Positions 55,376 to 63,390 of a DNA stretch of 64,000 nucleotides are shown one piece after another (the first letter of the stretch is position 1; every line of letters begins with the position of its first letter). Under the pieces are notes generated by a model that had not been told where the DNA came from, made no database searches, and saw only the letters and a program-made list of their open reading frames with translations. The position numbers and the translations under genes are program-made. Source of the stretch: Paenibacillus durus (lineage in GTDB: Bacteria; Bacillota; Bacilli; Paenibacillales; Paenibacillaceae); NCBI RefSeq assembly GCF_000756615.1, contig NZ_CP009288.1, positions 3,658,001 to 3,722,000 on the forward strand, read 5' to 3'.

Positions 55376-57190
55376 CTCTGCCATATCCAGGGGAAGCCGT
55401 AAAATGACAGTCGTCCCCATATTCAATTGCGAGCGGATGTCCACACCAAAAGCTGGACCATACAGCAGCTTGATCCGATGGTTCACATTCTGGATTCCAA
55501 TGGAAACTGCGGCGCCAGAATCCTCATGAATTTCCAGCACACGGGCTATCATCTCGGGGGACATCCCTTTACCGTTGTCAGTCACGGTGAATATTCTGCC
55601 GGTATCGTCAATCTGCCCCGTCACATGAATAAGTCCCCCCTGCTCCTTATCCTCAAGTGCGTGAACCAGGGCGTTCTCAATAAACGGCTGTAAAAAAAAC
55701 TTGGGCACCCAGTGGCTTTCCAGTTCCGGATCAATCTCATAAGTCACCGCGAATTTGTCCTCAAAACGGCGGCTCATAATAAACACGTAATTTTTCAGAT
55801 AGTTCAGATCCTCGGAGAAAATAACCTTCCCCGGGCTATGGGCCGTATACTCCAGCATTTCCGACAGCTCAACCAGCATTTTGCTGATCAGGGACTGTTT
55901 ATTTTCAATCGCCAAATAGTTGATAATATTCAGTGTATTATATAAAAAGTGTGGATTGAACTGGAAATTAAGAGCTTTAAGCTCCGCCTCCAGCTCTTTC
56001 ATCTTTGCTGTGTAGTTTTCTTCAATCAGCGTGTAGATGCTTTCATTCATCTGGTTGAATTTGTGAATGATAATGTTAAGCTCCTTGGTGCCCGCCGATT
56101 CGATATAGGTATTAAAGTGACCGTCTCCGCTTCGGTTGATGCCGCGCAGCAGCTTGATAAGCGGCATGATGATGCGGCCGGACAGCAGCGCCGCGACCGC
56201 CACCGATATCAGGGTAATGATCACCATGGAGTACAGGGTGTACTCGAACATGTCGGGGAGTGTCCGCTTCAAATTTTTATACGGAATAAACACCGCCGAC
56301 AGCCAGCCTGTCGTCTTCATCGTATCGAAGCAGACGACCAGTTTCTGCCCGCCGAGCGTAATGTATTCCGTGCCGCTCTTCTTGCTTATAGCGTTCGCTA
56401 TCCATTTCCGGCTTATTTTGGCTGGATCACCAGCCAACTCCGAACTGGATAGAACAGCCCCTTCCCGGGTGAACATATGGTAATAAGAGCCTTCAACGTT
56501 CAAACTTTCCTCGAGGGCATGCTGAAACATGAATTCCTGAAAGTTCACAACCAAAATCGGCCGCTCCACACTCTTCTTCATTTGGATCAGGATGTTGTTC
56601 CGGACAATCGCAAAATTCATTAACCGTGTCGCCGTAAAGACATATTGGTCTTTCTCCGAAGGAGCGGTCGAGTAAAACTGCTCCAGCAGATTATAGGTGG
56701 GAATCCAGGTTATGCTGCTGCGCGATTCGGTTCCTATCTTATAAATGTTGGAGAGGGAGTAATCCTTCTTGGGAATCCAAAAGGAAGGTGTTTCTCCAAA
56801 GGTGTACTCCCTTGTTACCAGATTAACCGAGAACATATCCTCCGAGCTTGGAAAGTATTTTTGCAATATCCGCGTAATTTTACGGTCCGAGTCATTGGTG
56901 ATGTCCCTTAGCCGCAAGTTTTCCGTATTGAAAAATTGAAACAGATCCTCATCCAGATGCATGTTGATGGCGCTCTGCTCCACCCTGACCAGGCTGCTGT
57001 CCAGCGATTGATTGCCCATCCGCACAAGTCCCAGTGACGTTTCACTGGCATTCTTCAGAATCACATCGGAGCTTTTGACGGTATATCCCACAGCCATAAC
57101 CGATAGAGATAAGACGGTCACAGCGATAAAGGAGAGCGTCAGCTTGGTCCGCAGGCTCATTTGAAACAGAAATGTTTTGACTCTCCGCAC
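55352..57190 (-). CDS. Sensor histidine kinase, YesM-type
   Basis: 612 residues from a GTG at 57190, chosen for a GGAGG site 8 bases upstream; ATG at 57211 (AAAGG upstream) is an alternative. Membrane helices lie at about residues 15-35 and 290-310, around an extracellular sensor region. A HAMP domain (about 310-365) is followed by the His_kinase motif LNFQFNPHFLYNTLNIINYLA (phospho-acceptor His near 400) and an HATPase with NALVHALEDK and VTDNGKGM. It begins 52 bases after polC with no terminator between, so it may partly share polC transcription. It is expected to sense a sugar or the state of the transporter and signal to the AraC regulator at 50322-51938. Confidence 0.9.
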   Translation of the reverse strand: MRRVKTFLFQMSLRTKLTLSFIAVTVLSLSVMAVGYTVKSSDVILKNASETSLGLVRMGNQSLDSSLVRVEQSAINMHLDEDLFQFFNTENLRLRDITNDSDRKITRILQKYFPSSEDMFSVNLVTREYTFGETPSFWIPKKDYSLSNIYKIGTESRSSITWIPTYNLLEQFYSTAPSEKDQYVFTATRLMNFAIVRNNILIQMKKSVERPILVVNFQEFMFQHALEESLNVEGSYYHMFTREGAVLSSSELAGDPAKISRKWIANAISKKSGTEYITLGGQKLVVCFDTMKTTGWLSAVFIPYKNLKRTLPDMFEYTLYSMVIITLISVAVAALLSGRIIMPLIKLLRGINRSGDGHFNTYIESAGTKELNIIIHKFNQMNESIYTLIEENYTAKMKELEAELKALNFQFNPHFLYNTLNIINYLAIENKQSLISKMLVELSEMLEYTAHSPGKVIFSEDLNYLKNYVFIMSRRFEDKFAVTYEIDPELESHWVPKFFLQPFIENALVHALEDKEQGGLIHVTGQIDDTGRIFTVTDNGKGMSPEMIARVLEIHEDSGAAVSIGIQNVNHRIKLLYGPAFGVDIRSQLNMGTTVILRLPLDMAESGLRHLE

Positions 57191-57241
57191 AAGACCGACC
57201 TCCGAATTCATATCGCCTTTAAGCAGCGGGACTGTCAAGAC

Positions 57242-60200
57242 TCAGAACAAGGATAGCTGGTTGCTCTCCGGTAATCCACGGAAGCAGCCCATACCGGTGA
57301 GCAGCTCGACGATCGTCTTACTCGCCTTGGATTTCTGCTGAAAATCCTCAATCGATAGAAACTCTCCGGCATCTTTAGCCGCGGCGATATTCTTCGCTGC
57401 ATTATCGCCGATACCGGCCAGCGCAGAGAATGGAGGGATGAGGCTGTCTCCGTCAACCGTGAACTTGGTGGCGTCCGAGCGGTACAGATCGATGCTCTTG
57501 AACGTAAAGCCGCGGGCCGTCATTTCGAGCGCCATTTCGAGGATCGGCAGCATTGCTTTTTCTTTTGGCAGAGCTTGGAAGCCCTTCGCCTCAATCTCGA
57601 CAATCTGCCTATGAATAGCGTCATAGCCTTGGCAGCACAGCTCAATGTCGAAATCTTCGGCGCGAACCGAGAAGTATGTCGCATAATAGTGTATCGGGTA
57701 ATTCAGCTTAAAATACGCGGTCCGCACGGCGGAGATGACATAGGCTGCGGCGTGGGCTTTCGGGAACATGTACTGGATTTTGAGGCAGGAATCGATATAC
57801 CACATCGGCACCTTGCATTTCTTCATTTCCTCAATCCATTCAGGTGTCAATCCTTTGCCTTTCCGCACGCTTTCCGTGATCTTGAACGCCAGCCCAGCGT
57901 CCATGCCCGCTTTGTAAATCAGATAGAGCATAATGTCGTCACGGCAGCCGATAACCGTCTTGATGTTACAGGTGTTGTTCTTGATGAGCTCCTGCGCGTT
58001 GCCAAGCCAAACTCCCGTTCCGTGGGACAAGCCTGAAATCTGCAAAAGATCGGCAAAGCTCGACGGCTTCGATTCAACGAGCATTTGACGGACAAACTTT
58101 GTGCCCATCTCCGGCACCCCGTAGGTGGCGACAGGCGTTCGAATCTGCTCCGGCGTCACGCCAAGTGCATCCGTCGAGTTGAACATGCTCATGACCTTCG
58201 GGTCGTTCATTGGAATCGAAGTCGGATCGACGCCGGTCAAATCCTGCAGCATCCGCATCATCGTTGGATCGTCATGGCCCAGAATATCGAGCTTGAGCAG
58301 GTTGGCGTCGAAGGCGTGATAGTCGAAATGTGTCGTCTTCCATTCCGAATTCACGTCGTCGGCCGGATATTGAATCGGTGTAATGTCTTCAACCTCGATG
58401 TAATCCGGCACGACGACGATGCCGCCGGGATGCTGGCCCGTATTCCGTTTGACGCCCGTACAGCCCGCAGCCAGACGGCTGAGCTCGGCGCCGCGCCAGC
58501 GCTTATGATGATCCTCCTCGTACTTCTTGGCGAAACCGAACGCGGTCTTCTCGGCCACGGTACCGATCGTACCCGCCCGGAAGACGCTTTTCGGTCCGAA
58601 CAGCACCTTCGTATAATTATGCGCATGCGGCTGGTACTCACCGGAAAAGTTAAGATCGATATCAGGCACCTTATCGCCCTTGAAGCCGAGGAATGTCTCG
58701 AACGGTATATCCTGCCCCTCACCTTTCAGCTTCCCGCCGCAGTTCGGACATGCCTTATCCGGCAGGTCGAAGCCGCTCGGCACACTGCCGTCGAGGAACC
58801 ACTCGCTGTGGCGGCATTCCGGATTGAGGCAGATGTAATGCGCCGGGAGCGGATTGACCTCGGAAATGCCGAGGAAGGTTGCAACGACGGAAGAGCCGAC
58901 CGAACCCCGGGAGCCGACGAGGTACCCGTCCTGGTTCGATTTTTTAACCAGCCGCTCAGATATGAGATAGTTGGCGGAGAAGCCGTACTTGATGATCGGC
59001 TCCAGCTCTTTTTCCAGGCGGGCGACAACCACCTCGGGCAGTTCCTCACCATAAATGGATCTTGCAGTCCGGTAGCAGGTTTCGCGGATTTCCTCATCCG
59101 CCCCATCAATAATCGGCGTAAACAGCTTGTCGGGGAACAGCTCAATCGCTTCGAAGCGCTCCGCCAGTTCCACCGTATTGGTCACGACGACCTCAAGCGC
59201 CTTATCCTCGCCCAGGAAATCAAATTCCTGCAGCATTTCTTCCGTCGTCCGGAAATGGGCATCCGGCTTGCGCTGATCCTTCAGCGGACTGAATCCGGTA
59301 ATACCGTGAATTGTAATGTCGCGGAACAGCTTATCGCGCGGCTCCAAATAGTGCACATTTCCGGTAGCGATGACCGGTTTGTTCAGCTTCTCCCCGATTT
59401 CGCAGATTCGCCGCACGACGCCGCGCAGCTCTTCGGGGCTTGCCACAAAGCCTTTATCCACCAAATGCATATACATCGTCAGCGGCTGGATTTCCAGCAC
59501 GTCATAGAAGGCGGCGACTTCCATCGCTTCCTCTACCGTTTTGTTCAAGACGGCCTCGAAGAACTCGCCCCGCTCGCATCCGGAAATAACCAGCAGGCCG
59601 TCGCGCATTTCCTCCAGCTTCGACTTTGGAATGCAAGGCACGCGCTTGAAATAATCGGTGTGAGATAAGGATACCAGCTTGTACAGGTTCTTCTTTCCGG
59701 TCATATTCAGTGCGTAAATACAGCAGTGAAACGGACGTGTGTTGGACAGATCCTTACCGACCTCGTCGTTCAGACGGTCCAGCATCGTCAGCCCTTTCAG
59801 CTTCTCGGCGTCTGCCAAAAGTCCGTTCAGAACTCCACCTAGCGCCACCGTATCGTCTACCGCGCGGTGATGGCTTTCCAGCAAAACTTTATATTTGTCG
59901 GCCAACGTGTTGAGCCGGTGATTTTTCATATTCGGATGCAGCAGTCGCGCCAATTCCAGCGTATCAAGTGAAGGATTGGGCAAAGGCGGGAGCCCAAACT
60001 TGGCAAGCGATGCCTGGATAAACCCCATATCGAACCGGGCGTTATGCGCCACAAGCACGCTGTCCTGGGCAAACTTCACGAAATCATGCAGCACCGGCTC
60101 CAAATCCGGCGCATCCTTAACCATATCGTCCGTGATATTCGTAAGCTGCTGGATATGATAAGGGATTTTCTCATGCGGATTGACAAAGGTTGTGTAGCGG

Positions 60201-61567
60201 TCGATTTCCTGCCCGCCCTGCATTTTGACGGCGGCAAGCTCAGTGATATTGTTCCGCGTAATGGACAGCCCGGTGGTCTCGATATCGAAGACGACATAGG
60301 TAGCGGTTTTAAGCTCTAGCGGCTGCGGATTCTCGACCACATTTACCGCATCATTGACTACATTCGCTTCTACGCCGTACAGCATTTTGATGCCGTTCTT
60401 CTTTGCCGCTTTGCCGGCTTCTGGGTAGCACTGGACCCCGCCATGGTCGGTGACGGCAATTGCCGGATGCCCCCATTTGGCCGCGGTTTTGATATAGGCG
60501 TCGATTGGGGCTACCGCATCCATTGTGCTCATTGCGCTGTGAAGATGAAACTCCACCCGCTTCTGCGGCGCATTGTCCTTGCGGGCCGGCGGAGCAGACA
60601 CCTCGGACAGGTCCGACGGAATCATCACCAGTTCCGGAGTTTGCATGAAACGGTCGTACTCCACCCGTCCACGCGCTTTTACCCATTTCCCGTTTGCGAG
60701 CTGGCTCATCACTTTCAGGTCGTCTTTTGTTTTGGCGAACATCTTCATTTGCAGGGAATCCGTAAAGTCGGTCAAGCTGAACGTGAACAGCGTGCTTCCG
60801 TTGCGCAGCTCCTTGCGGTCGAGTCCGAAAATCGTTCCCTGAATGGTGATTTTTTTCTCCTCGTCCTGAATTTCCATAATTGGCACGGGTTGGTCTTTGA
60901 TATCGTAACCGACCTGAAGCGGAACGACCTCTTCGCCGTCTTCATTTTCTGAGGATACTTCAGTCTCGATGGCCGTCATCATCTGCTCAATAATTTCCCG
61001 CTGCTCCTGCTGGAGCTTTTGCTGGAATTCCTCGAATTCCTCCGCGCCGTTTCCTTTTTCCGCAAGCTGCACTTTTACACGCAGGGATAGTCCAAAGTAC
61101 GTATCGTAAAAACGGACAATCGCTCCGTCGATGCCTTTTTTCCGCGCCAGCTCCAATGACATCTGATCGCTCATGTTCAGCAGCAGCGTGTCTCCCTGAA
61201 GCTCCTGTCCCGAACGAGTTAACCAGCCATTGACGGAGGGAATCTCACGGTGAACCCATTCGAGGAACAGTCCCCAATATTCGTGGAAAATGTCAGCCCG
61301 GCTCACCTGCTCCTCGTACTTGAACAAGAACCCGACTTTCGCGATATGCTGCATCCGCTCCCGCACTCTCAAGCAAAACGTCCGATATGCCTGTGCCGGA
61401 ACGAGAGTCTGCTTCACTACAACGACGCGCCAATCCCGGTTGCCTCGGCTGATCTCCACCCTGTCGATATAACCATCCAGAAAATAAGGATCTATAAGTG
61501 CCGGTGGGATATCTCCCTGTTTCATCAGCAGCTCGAACCGCTTTCTTCTCTCATCGCTGTATTCCAT
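57242..61567 (-). CDS. polC: DNA polymerase III PolC-type alpha subunit
   Basis: 1441 residues, the Gram-positive replicative polymerase. Order: N-terminal domains (about 1-230), an OB fold (about 235-325), the first part of the PHP domain (EFHLHSAMSTMDA near 340), the inserted DnaQ-like 3'-5' exonuclease (FDIETTGLS near 425 to HHRAVDDTVA near 565), the rest of PHP, then the polymerase core with a zinc finger (CLNPECRHSEW and CPNCGGKL near 935-965), PDIDLNFSGEYQPHAHNY near 985, and a helix-hairpin-helix. In Bacillus polC is followed at once by rimP; here a five-gene sugar-uptake cluster stands between. Confidence 0.98.
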   Translation of the reverse strand: MEYSDERRKRFELLMKQGDIPPALIDPYFLDGYIDRVEISRGNRDWRVVVVKQTLVPAQAYRTFCLRVRERMQHIAKVGFLFKYEEQVSRADIFHEYWGLFLEWVHREIPSVNGWLTRSGQELQGDTLLLNMSDQMSLELARKKGIDGAIVRFYDTYFGLSLRVKVQLAEKGNGAEEFEEFQQKLQQEQREIIEQMMTAIETEVSSENEDGEEVVPLQVGYDIKDQPVPIMEIQDEEKKITIQGTIFGLDRKELRNGSTLFTFSLTDFTDSLQMKMFAKTKDDLKVMSQLANGKWVKARGRVEYDRFMQTPELVMIPSDLSEVSAPPARKDNAPQKRVEFHLHSAMSTMDAVAPIDAYIKTAAKWGHPAIAVTDHGGVQCYPEAGKAAKKNGIKMLYGVEANVVNDAVNVVENPQPLELKTATYVVFDIETTGLSITRNNITELAAVKMQGGQEIDRYTTFVNPHEKIPYHIQQLTNITDDMVKDAPDLEPVLHDFVKFAQDSVLVAHNARFDMGFIQASLAKFGLPPLPNPSLDTLELARLLHPNMKNHRLNTLADKYKVLLESHHRAVDDTVALGGVLNGLLADAEKLKGLTMLDRLNDEVGKDLSNTRPFHCCIYALNMTGKKNLYKLVSLSHTDYFKRVPCIPKSKLEEMRDGLLVISGCERGEFFEAVLNKTVEEAMEVAAFYDVLEIQPLTMYMHLVDKGFVASPEELRGVVRRICEIGEKLNKPVIATGNVHYLEPRDKLFRDITIHGITGFSPLKDQRKPDAHFRTTEEMLQEFDFLGEDKALEVVVTNTVELAERFEAIELFPDKLFTPIIDGADEEIRETCYRTARSIYGEELPEVVVARLEKELEPIIKYGFSANYLISERLVKKSNQDGYLVGSRGSVGSSVVATFLGISEVNPLPAHYICLNPECRHSEWFLDGSVPSGFDLPDKACPNCGGKLKGEGQDIPFETFLGFKGDKVPDIDLNFSGEYQPHAHNYTKVLFGPKSVFRAGTIGTVAEKTAFGFAKKYEEDHHKRWRGAELSRLAAGCTGVKRNTGQHPGGIVVVPDYIEVEDITPIQYPADDVNSEWKTTHFDYHAFDANLLKLDILGHDDPTMMRMLQDLTGVDPTSIPMNDPKVMSMFNSTDALGVTPEQIRTPVATYGVPEMGTKFVRQMLVESKPSSFADLLQISGLSHGTGVWLGNAQELIKNNTCNIKTVIGCRDDIMLYLIYKAGMDAGLAFKITESVRKGKGLTPEWIEEMKKCKVPMWYIDSCLKIQYMFPKAHAAAYVISAVRTAYFKLNYPIHYYATYFSVRAEDFDIELCCQGYDAIHRQIVEIEAKGFQALPKEKAMLPILEMALEMTARGFTFKSIDLYRSDATKFTVDGDSLIPPFSALAGIGDNAAKNIAAAKDAGEFLSIEDFQQKSKASKTIVELLTGMGCFRGLPESNQLSLF

Positions 61568-61719
61568 GCTTCCCCCACCTTTACATTCCCCGATAAAGCG
61601 AGGTCTTTGCTGTCACTCTTAAAAAATTTCAACTGTATAATTTTGCAAAACAAGAATAAGACTAAAGATGATATACGGCCAGCATATAAGTTCTTGCAAT
61701 TTAATAAAGCTTCCGGAGA

Positions 61720-61791
61720 AGACGAAACGGCATCCGTCTCTCGTAGACATATAGGCAGGGCAAGCGTTCGGCTTATCCCTGCCTATATGTT
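61720..61791 (+). repeat. Intergenic hairpin repeat, copy 4 (diverged)
   Basis: First hairpin: GAAACGG-CAT-CCGTCTC, shortened loop. Second hairpin: ACATATAGGCAGGG (61747-61760) pairs perfectly with CCCTGCCTATATGT (61777-61790) and encloses AAGC-GTTCG-GCTT. The stem sequence differs from the other copies at many positions yet all pairs are kept. Upstream, GGC(C)AGCATATAAG near 61676-61690 resembles the bases before copy 2a. Confidence 0.85.
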
Positions 61792-61792
61792 T

Positions 61793-61820
61793 AAAAAGCG
61801 CCCGGGCTGTCCGCCCGCCG
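61793..61820 (-). terminator. Terminator candidate after proS
   Basis: CGGGC and GCCCG pair around GGACA, followed by GGCGCTTTTTAAAC on the minus strand. The stem is short (5 bp), so the call is tentative. Confidence 0.45.
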
Positions 61821-61873
61821 TCCTCTTTTCACCAGAAGCTTGCAATCATGCCCGAAATGGGTGTTGTAGACTT

Positions 61874-63322
61874 TTAGTATGCTTTGGCGAATACAACTGT
61901 ATGCTCTGCCGGTTTGCCGCAGCAGACGCAAGTCTTCTTCGTTTCGCCCGGTTCAAAAGGAATGTTGCGGCTCGTTGCTCCGGTTTCTTCCTTCACCTGT
62001 GCCTCGCAGGCATCGTCACCGCACCAGCCGGCTAGCGCAAAACCGCGTTTCTCTTCCATCGCCGCTTTCATCTCATCCAGCGTCTCGACAGAATAGAAAT
62101 GATCCTCGCGGAATTTAAGCGCCCGCTCGAACATTTCGTTATGAACCTGCTCCAGCATAGTCTGGACTTCTTCAACTAGGCGATCCTGCTGAACGATTTT
62201 CTTCTCGCCGCTAATCCGCGAGACCAGTACGCAGACGCCGTTCTCCATATCCCGGGGGCCAAGCTCCAGTCTAACCGGCACTCCGCGCATTTCGTATTCA
62301 TTAAATTTCCAGCCGGGCGTTACATCGGAACGGTCGTCAACGCGCACACGGATGCCTGCCGATTTCAGTTCCTTGAACAGCTCGTCCGTCCGGGCAATGA
62401 CCGCTTCCCGCGTCTTCGGTGGGCCGATCGGAATCATGATAACCTGGGTCGGCGCCACTTTAGGCGGCAGGGCAAGACCGCGGTCGTCCCCGTGCACCAT
62501 AATCATCGAACCGATCATGCGAGTGCTTGTCCCCCAGGAAGTCGTATGCACATATTCCAGATTGTTATCGCGGCTGAGGTACTGAATGTCGAACGCAACA
62601 GCAAACTTGGTGCCCAGATAGTGGGAGGTCCCCGCCTGAACAGCCCGTCCGTCTTTCATCATCGCCTCGATCGAGTACGTGTCTACCGCTCCGGCAAAAC
62701 GCTCGGAAGGCGTCTTCTGTCCGGTAATGACCGGAATCGCCAGATACCCTTCGACGAAATCGCGGTAAACTTCCAGCATCTGCATCGTTTCCTCGCGCGC
62801 TTCGGCCTCATTTTCATGCGCCGTATGGCCTTCCTGCCACAAAAACTCGCTTGTGCGCAGGAAAGGAAGCGTCCGCTTCTCCCAACGGACGACGTTCGCC
62901 CACTGATTGATCAGCACCGGCAGGTCCCGGTACGACTGAATCCATTTGGAATACATATGTCCGATCATCGTTTCGGAGGTTGGCCGGATCGCCAGACGCT
63001 CTTCCAGCTTCTCGCCGCCGGCTTCCGTTACCCATGGCAGCTCCGGATTAAAGCCTTCGACATGCTCTTTCTCCTTCTGAAAAAAGCTTTCCGGAATAAA
63101 CAGCGGAAAATAAGCATTGCGGTGTCCCGTTGCCTTGAAACGCCGGTTCATCTCTTCTTGGATATGCTCCCAGATTTCATAGCCGTCCGGCTTGAACACG
63201 ATACAGCCGCGTACCGGAGAATAATCCATCAGGTCAGCTTTCTTGATTACATCGATATACCAACGCGAGAAATCTTCGCCCTGCGGCGTTATTTCCGTAA
63301 CAAACTGTTTTTCTTTTGACAT
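61874..63322 (-). CDS. proS: Prolyl-tRNA synthetase, archaeal/eukaryal type
   Basis: 482 residues, against about 565 for the bacterial type. The class II motifs are present: motif 2 WANVVRWEKRTLPFLRTSEFLWQEGHTAH (in outline) and motif 3 GDDRGLALPPKVAPTQV near residue 275-290. The INS editing domain, inserted between motifs 2 and 3 in bacterial enzymes, is absent. The C-terminal zinc-binding domain of the archaeal type is present (GWCGDDACE, then CVCCGKPAEH), ending in the invariant AKAY. It occupies the position of the bacterial-type proS in the rasP-proS-polC order of Bacillus. The trans-editing enzyme YbaK is encoded at 3956-4429. Confidence 0.95.
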   Translation of the reverse strand: MSKEKQFVTEITPQGEDFSRWYIDVIKKADLMDYSPVRGCIVFKPDGYEIWEHIQEEMNRRFKATGHRNAYFPLFIPESFFQKEKEHVEGFNPELPWVTEAGGEKLEERLAIRPTSETMIGHMYSKWIQSYRDLPVLINQWANVVRWEKRTLPFLRTSEFLWQEGHTAHENEAEAREETMQMLEVYRDFVEGYLAIPVITGQKTPSERFAGAVDTYSIEAMMKDGRAVQAGTSHYLGTKFAVAFDIQYLSRDNNLEYVHTTSWGTSTRMIGSMIMVHGDDRGLALPPKVAPTQVIMIPIGPPKTREAVIARTDELFKELKSAGIRVRVDDRSDVTPGWKFNEYEMRGVPVRLELGPRDMENGVCVLVSRISGEKKIVQQDRLVEEVQTMLEQVHNEMFERALKFREDHFYSVETLDEMKAAMEEKRGFALAGWCGDDACEAQVKEETGATSRNIPFEPGETKKTCVCCGKPAEHTVVFAKAY

Positions 63323-63347
63323 AGAATGGAATTCCCCCCGTTAATAA

Positions 63348-63379
63348 GCCCAAGGCAGCAGATGGCTGCAGCTTAGGGC
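63348..63379 (-). terminator. Hairpin between rseP and proS
   Basis: GCCCTAAG-TGCAGC pairs with GCTGC-CTTGGGC, imperfectly, around a short loop. TTATTAACGG follows, so it is a weak terminator at best; rseP and proS are probably partly co-transcribed. Confidence 0.45.
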
Positions 63380-63390
63380 CTCAAACAAAA

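Larger units (their letters stand above)
61568..61873. other. Intergenic region between proS and polC
   Basis: 306 bases holding a proS terminator candidate (61793-61820), the diverged hairpin repeat copy 4 (61720-61791), and an AT-rich stretch before polC. TATACA near 61636 may be a -10 box but no fitting -35 box was found. Confidence 0.55.

Noticed and set aside
58085..59668. A 527-codon plus-strand frame opposite polC
   Set aside because: Shadow of the polC reading frame, low-complexity composition, no ribosome site.
63323..63390. Possible T-box leader before proS
   Set aside because: The gap is only 68 bases and lacks the AGGGTGGnACCGCG motif.
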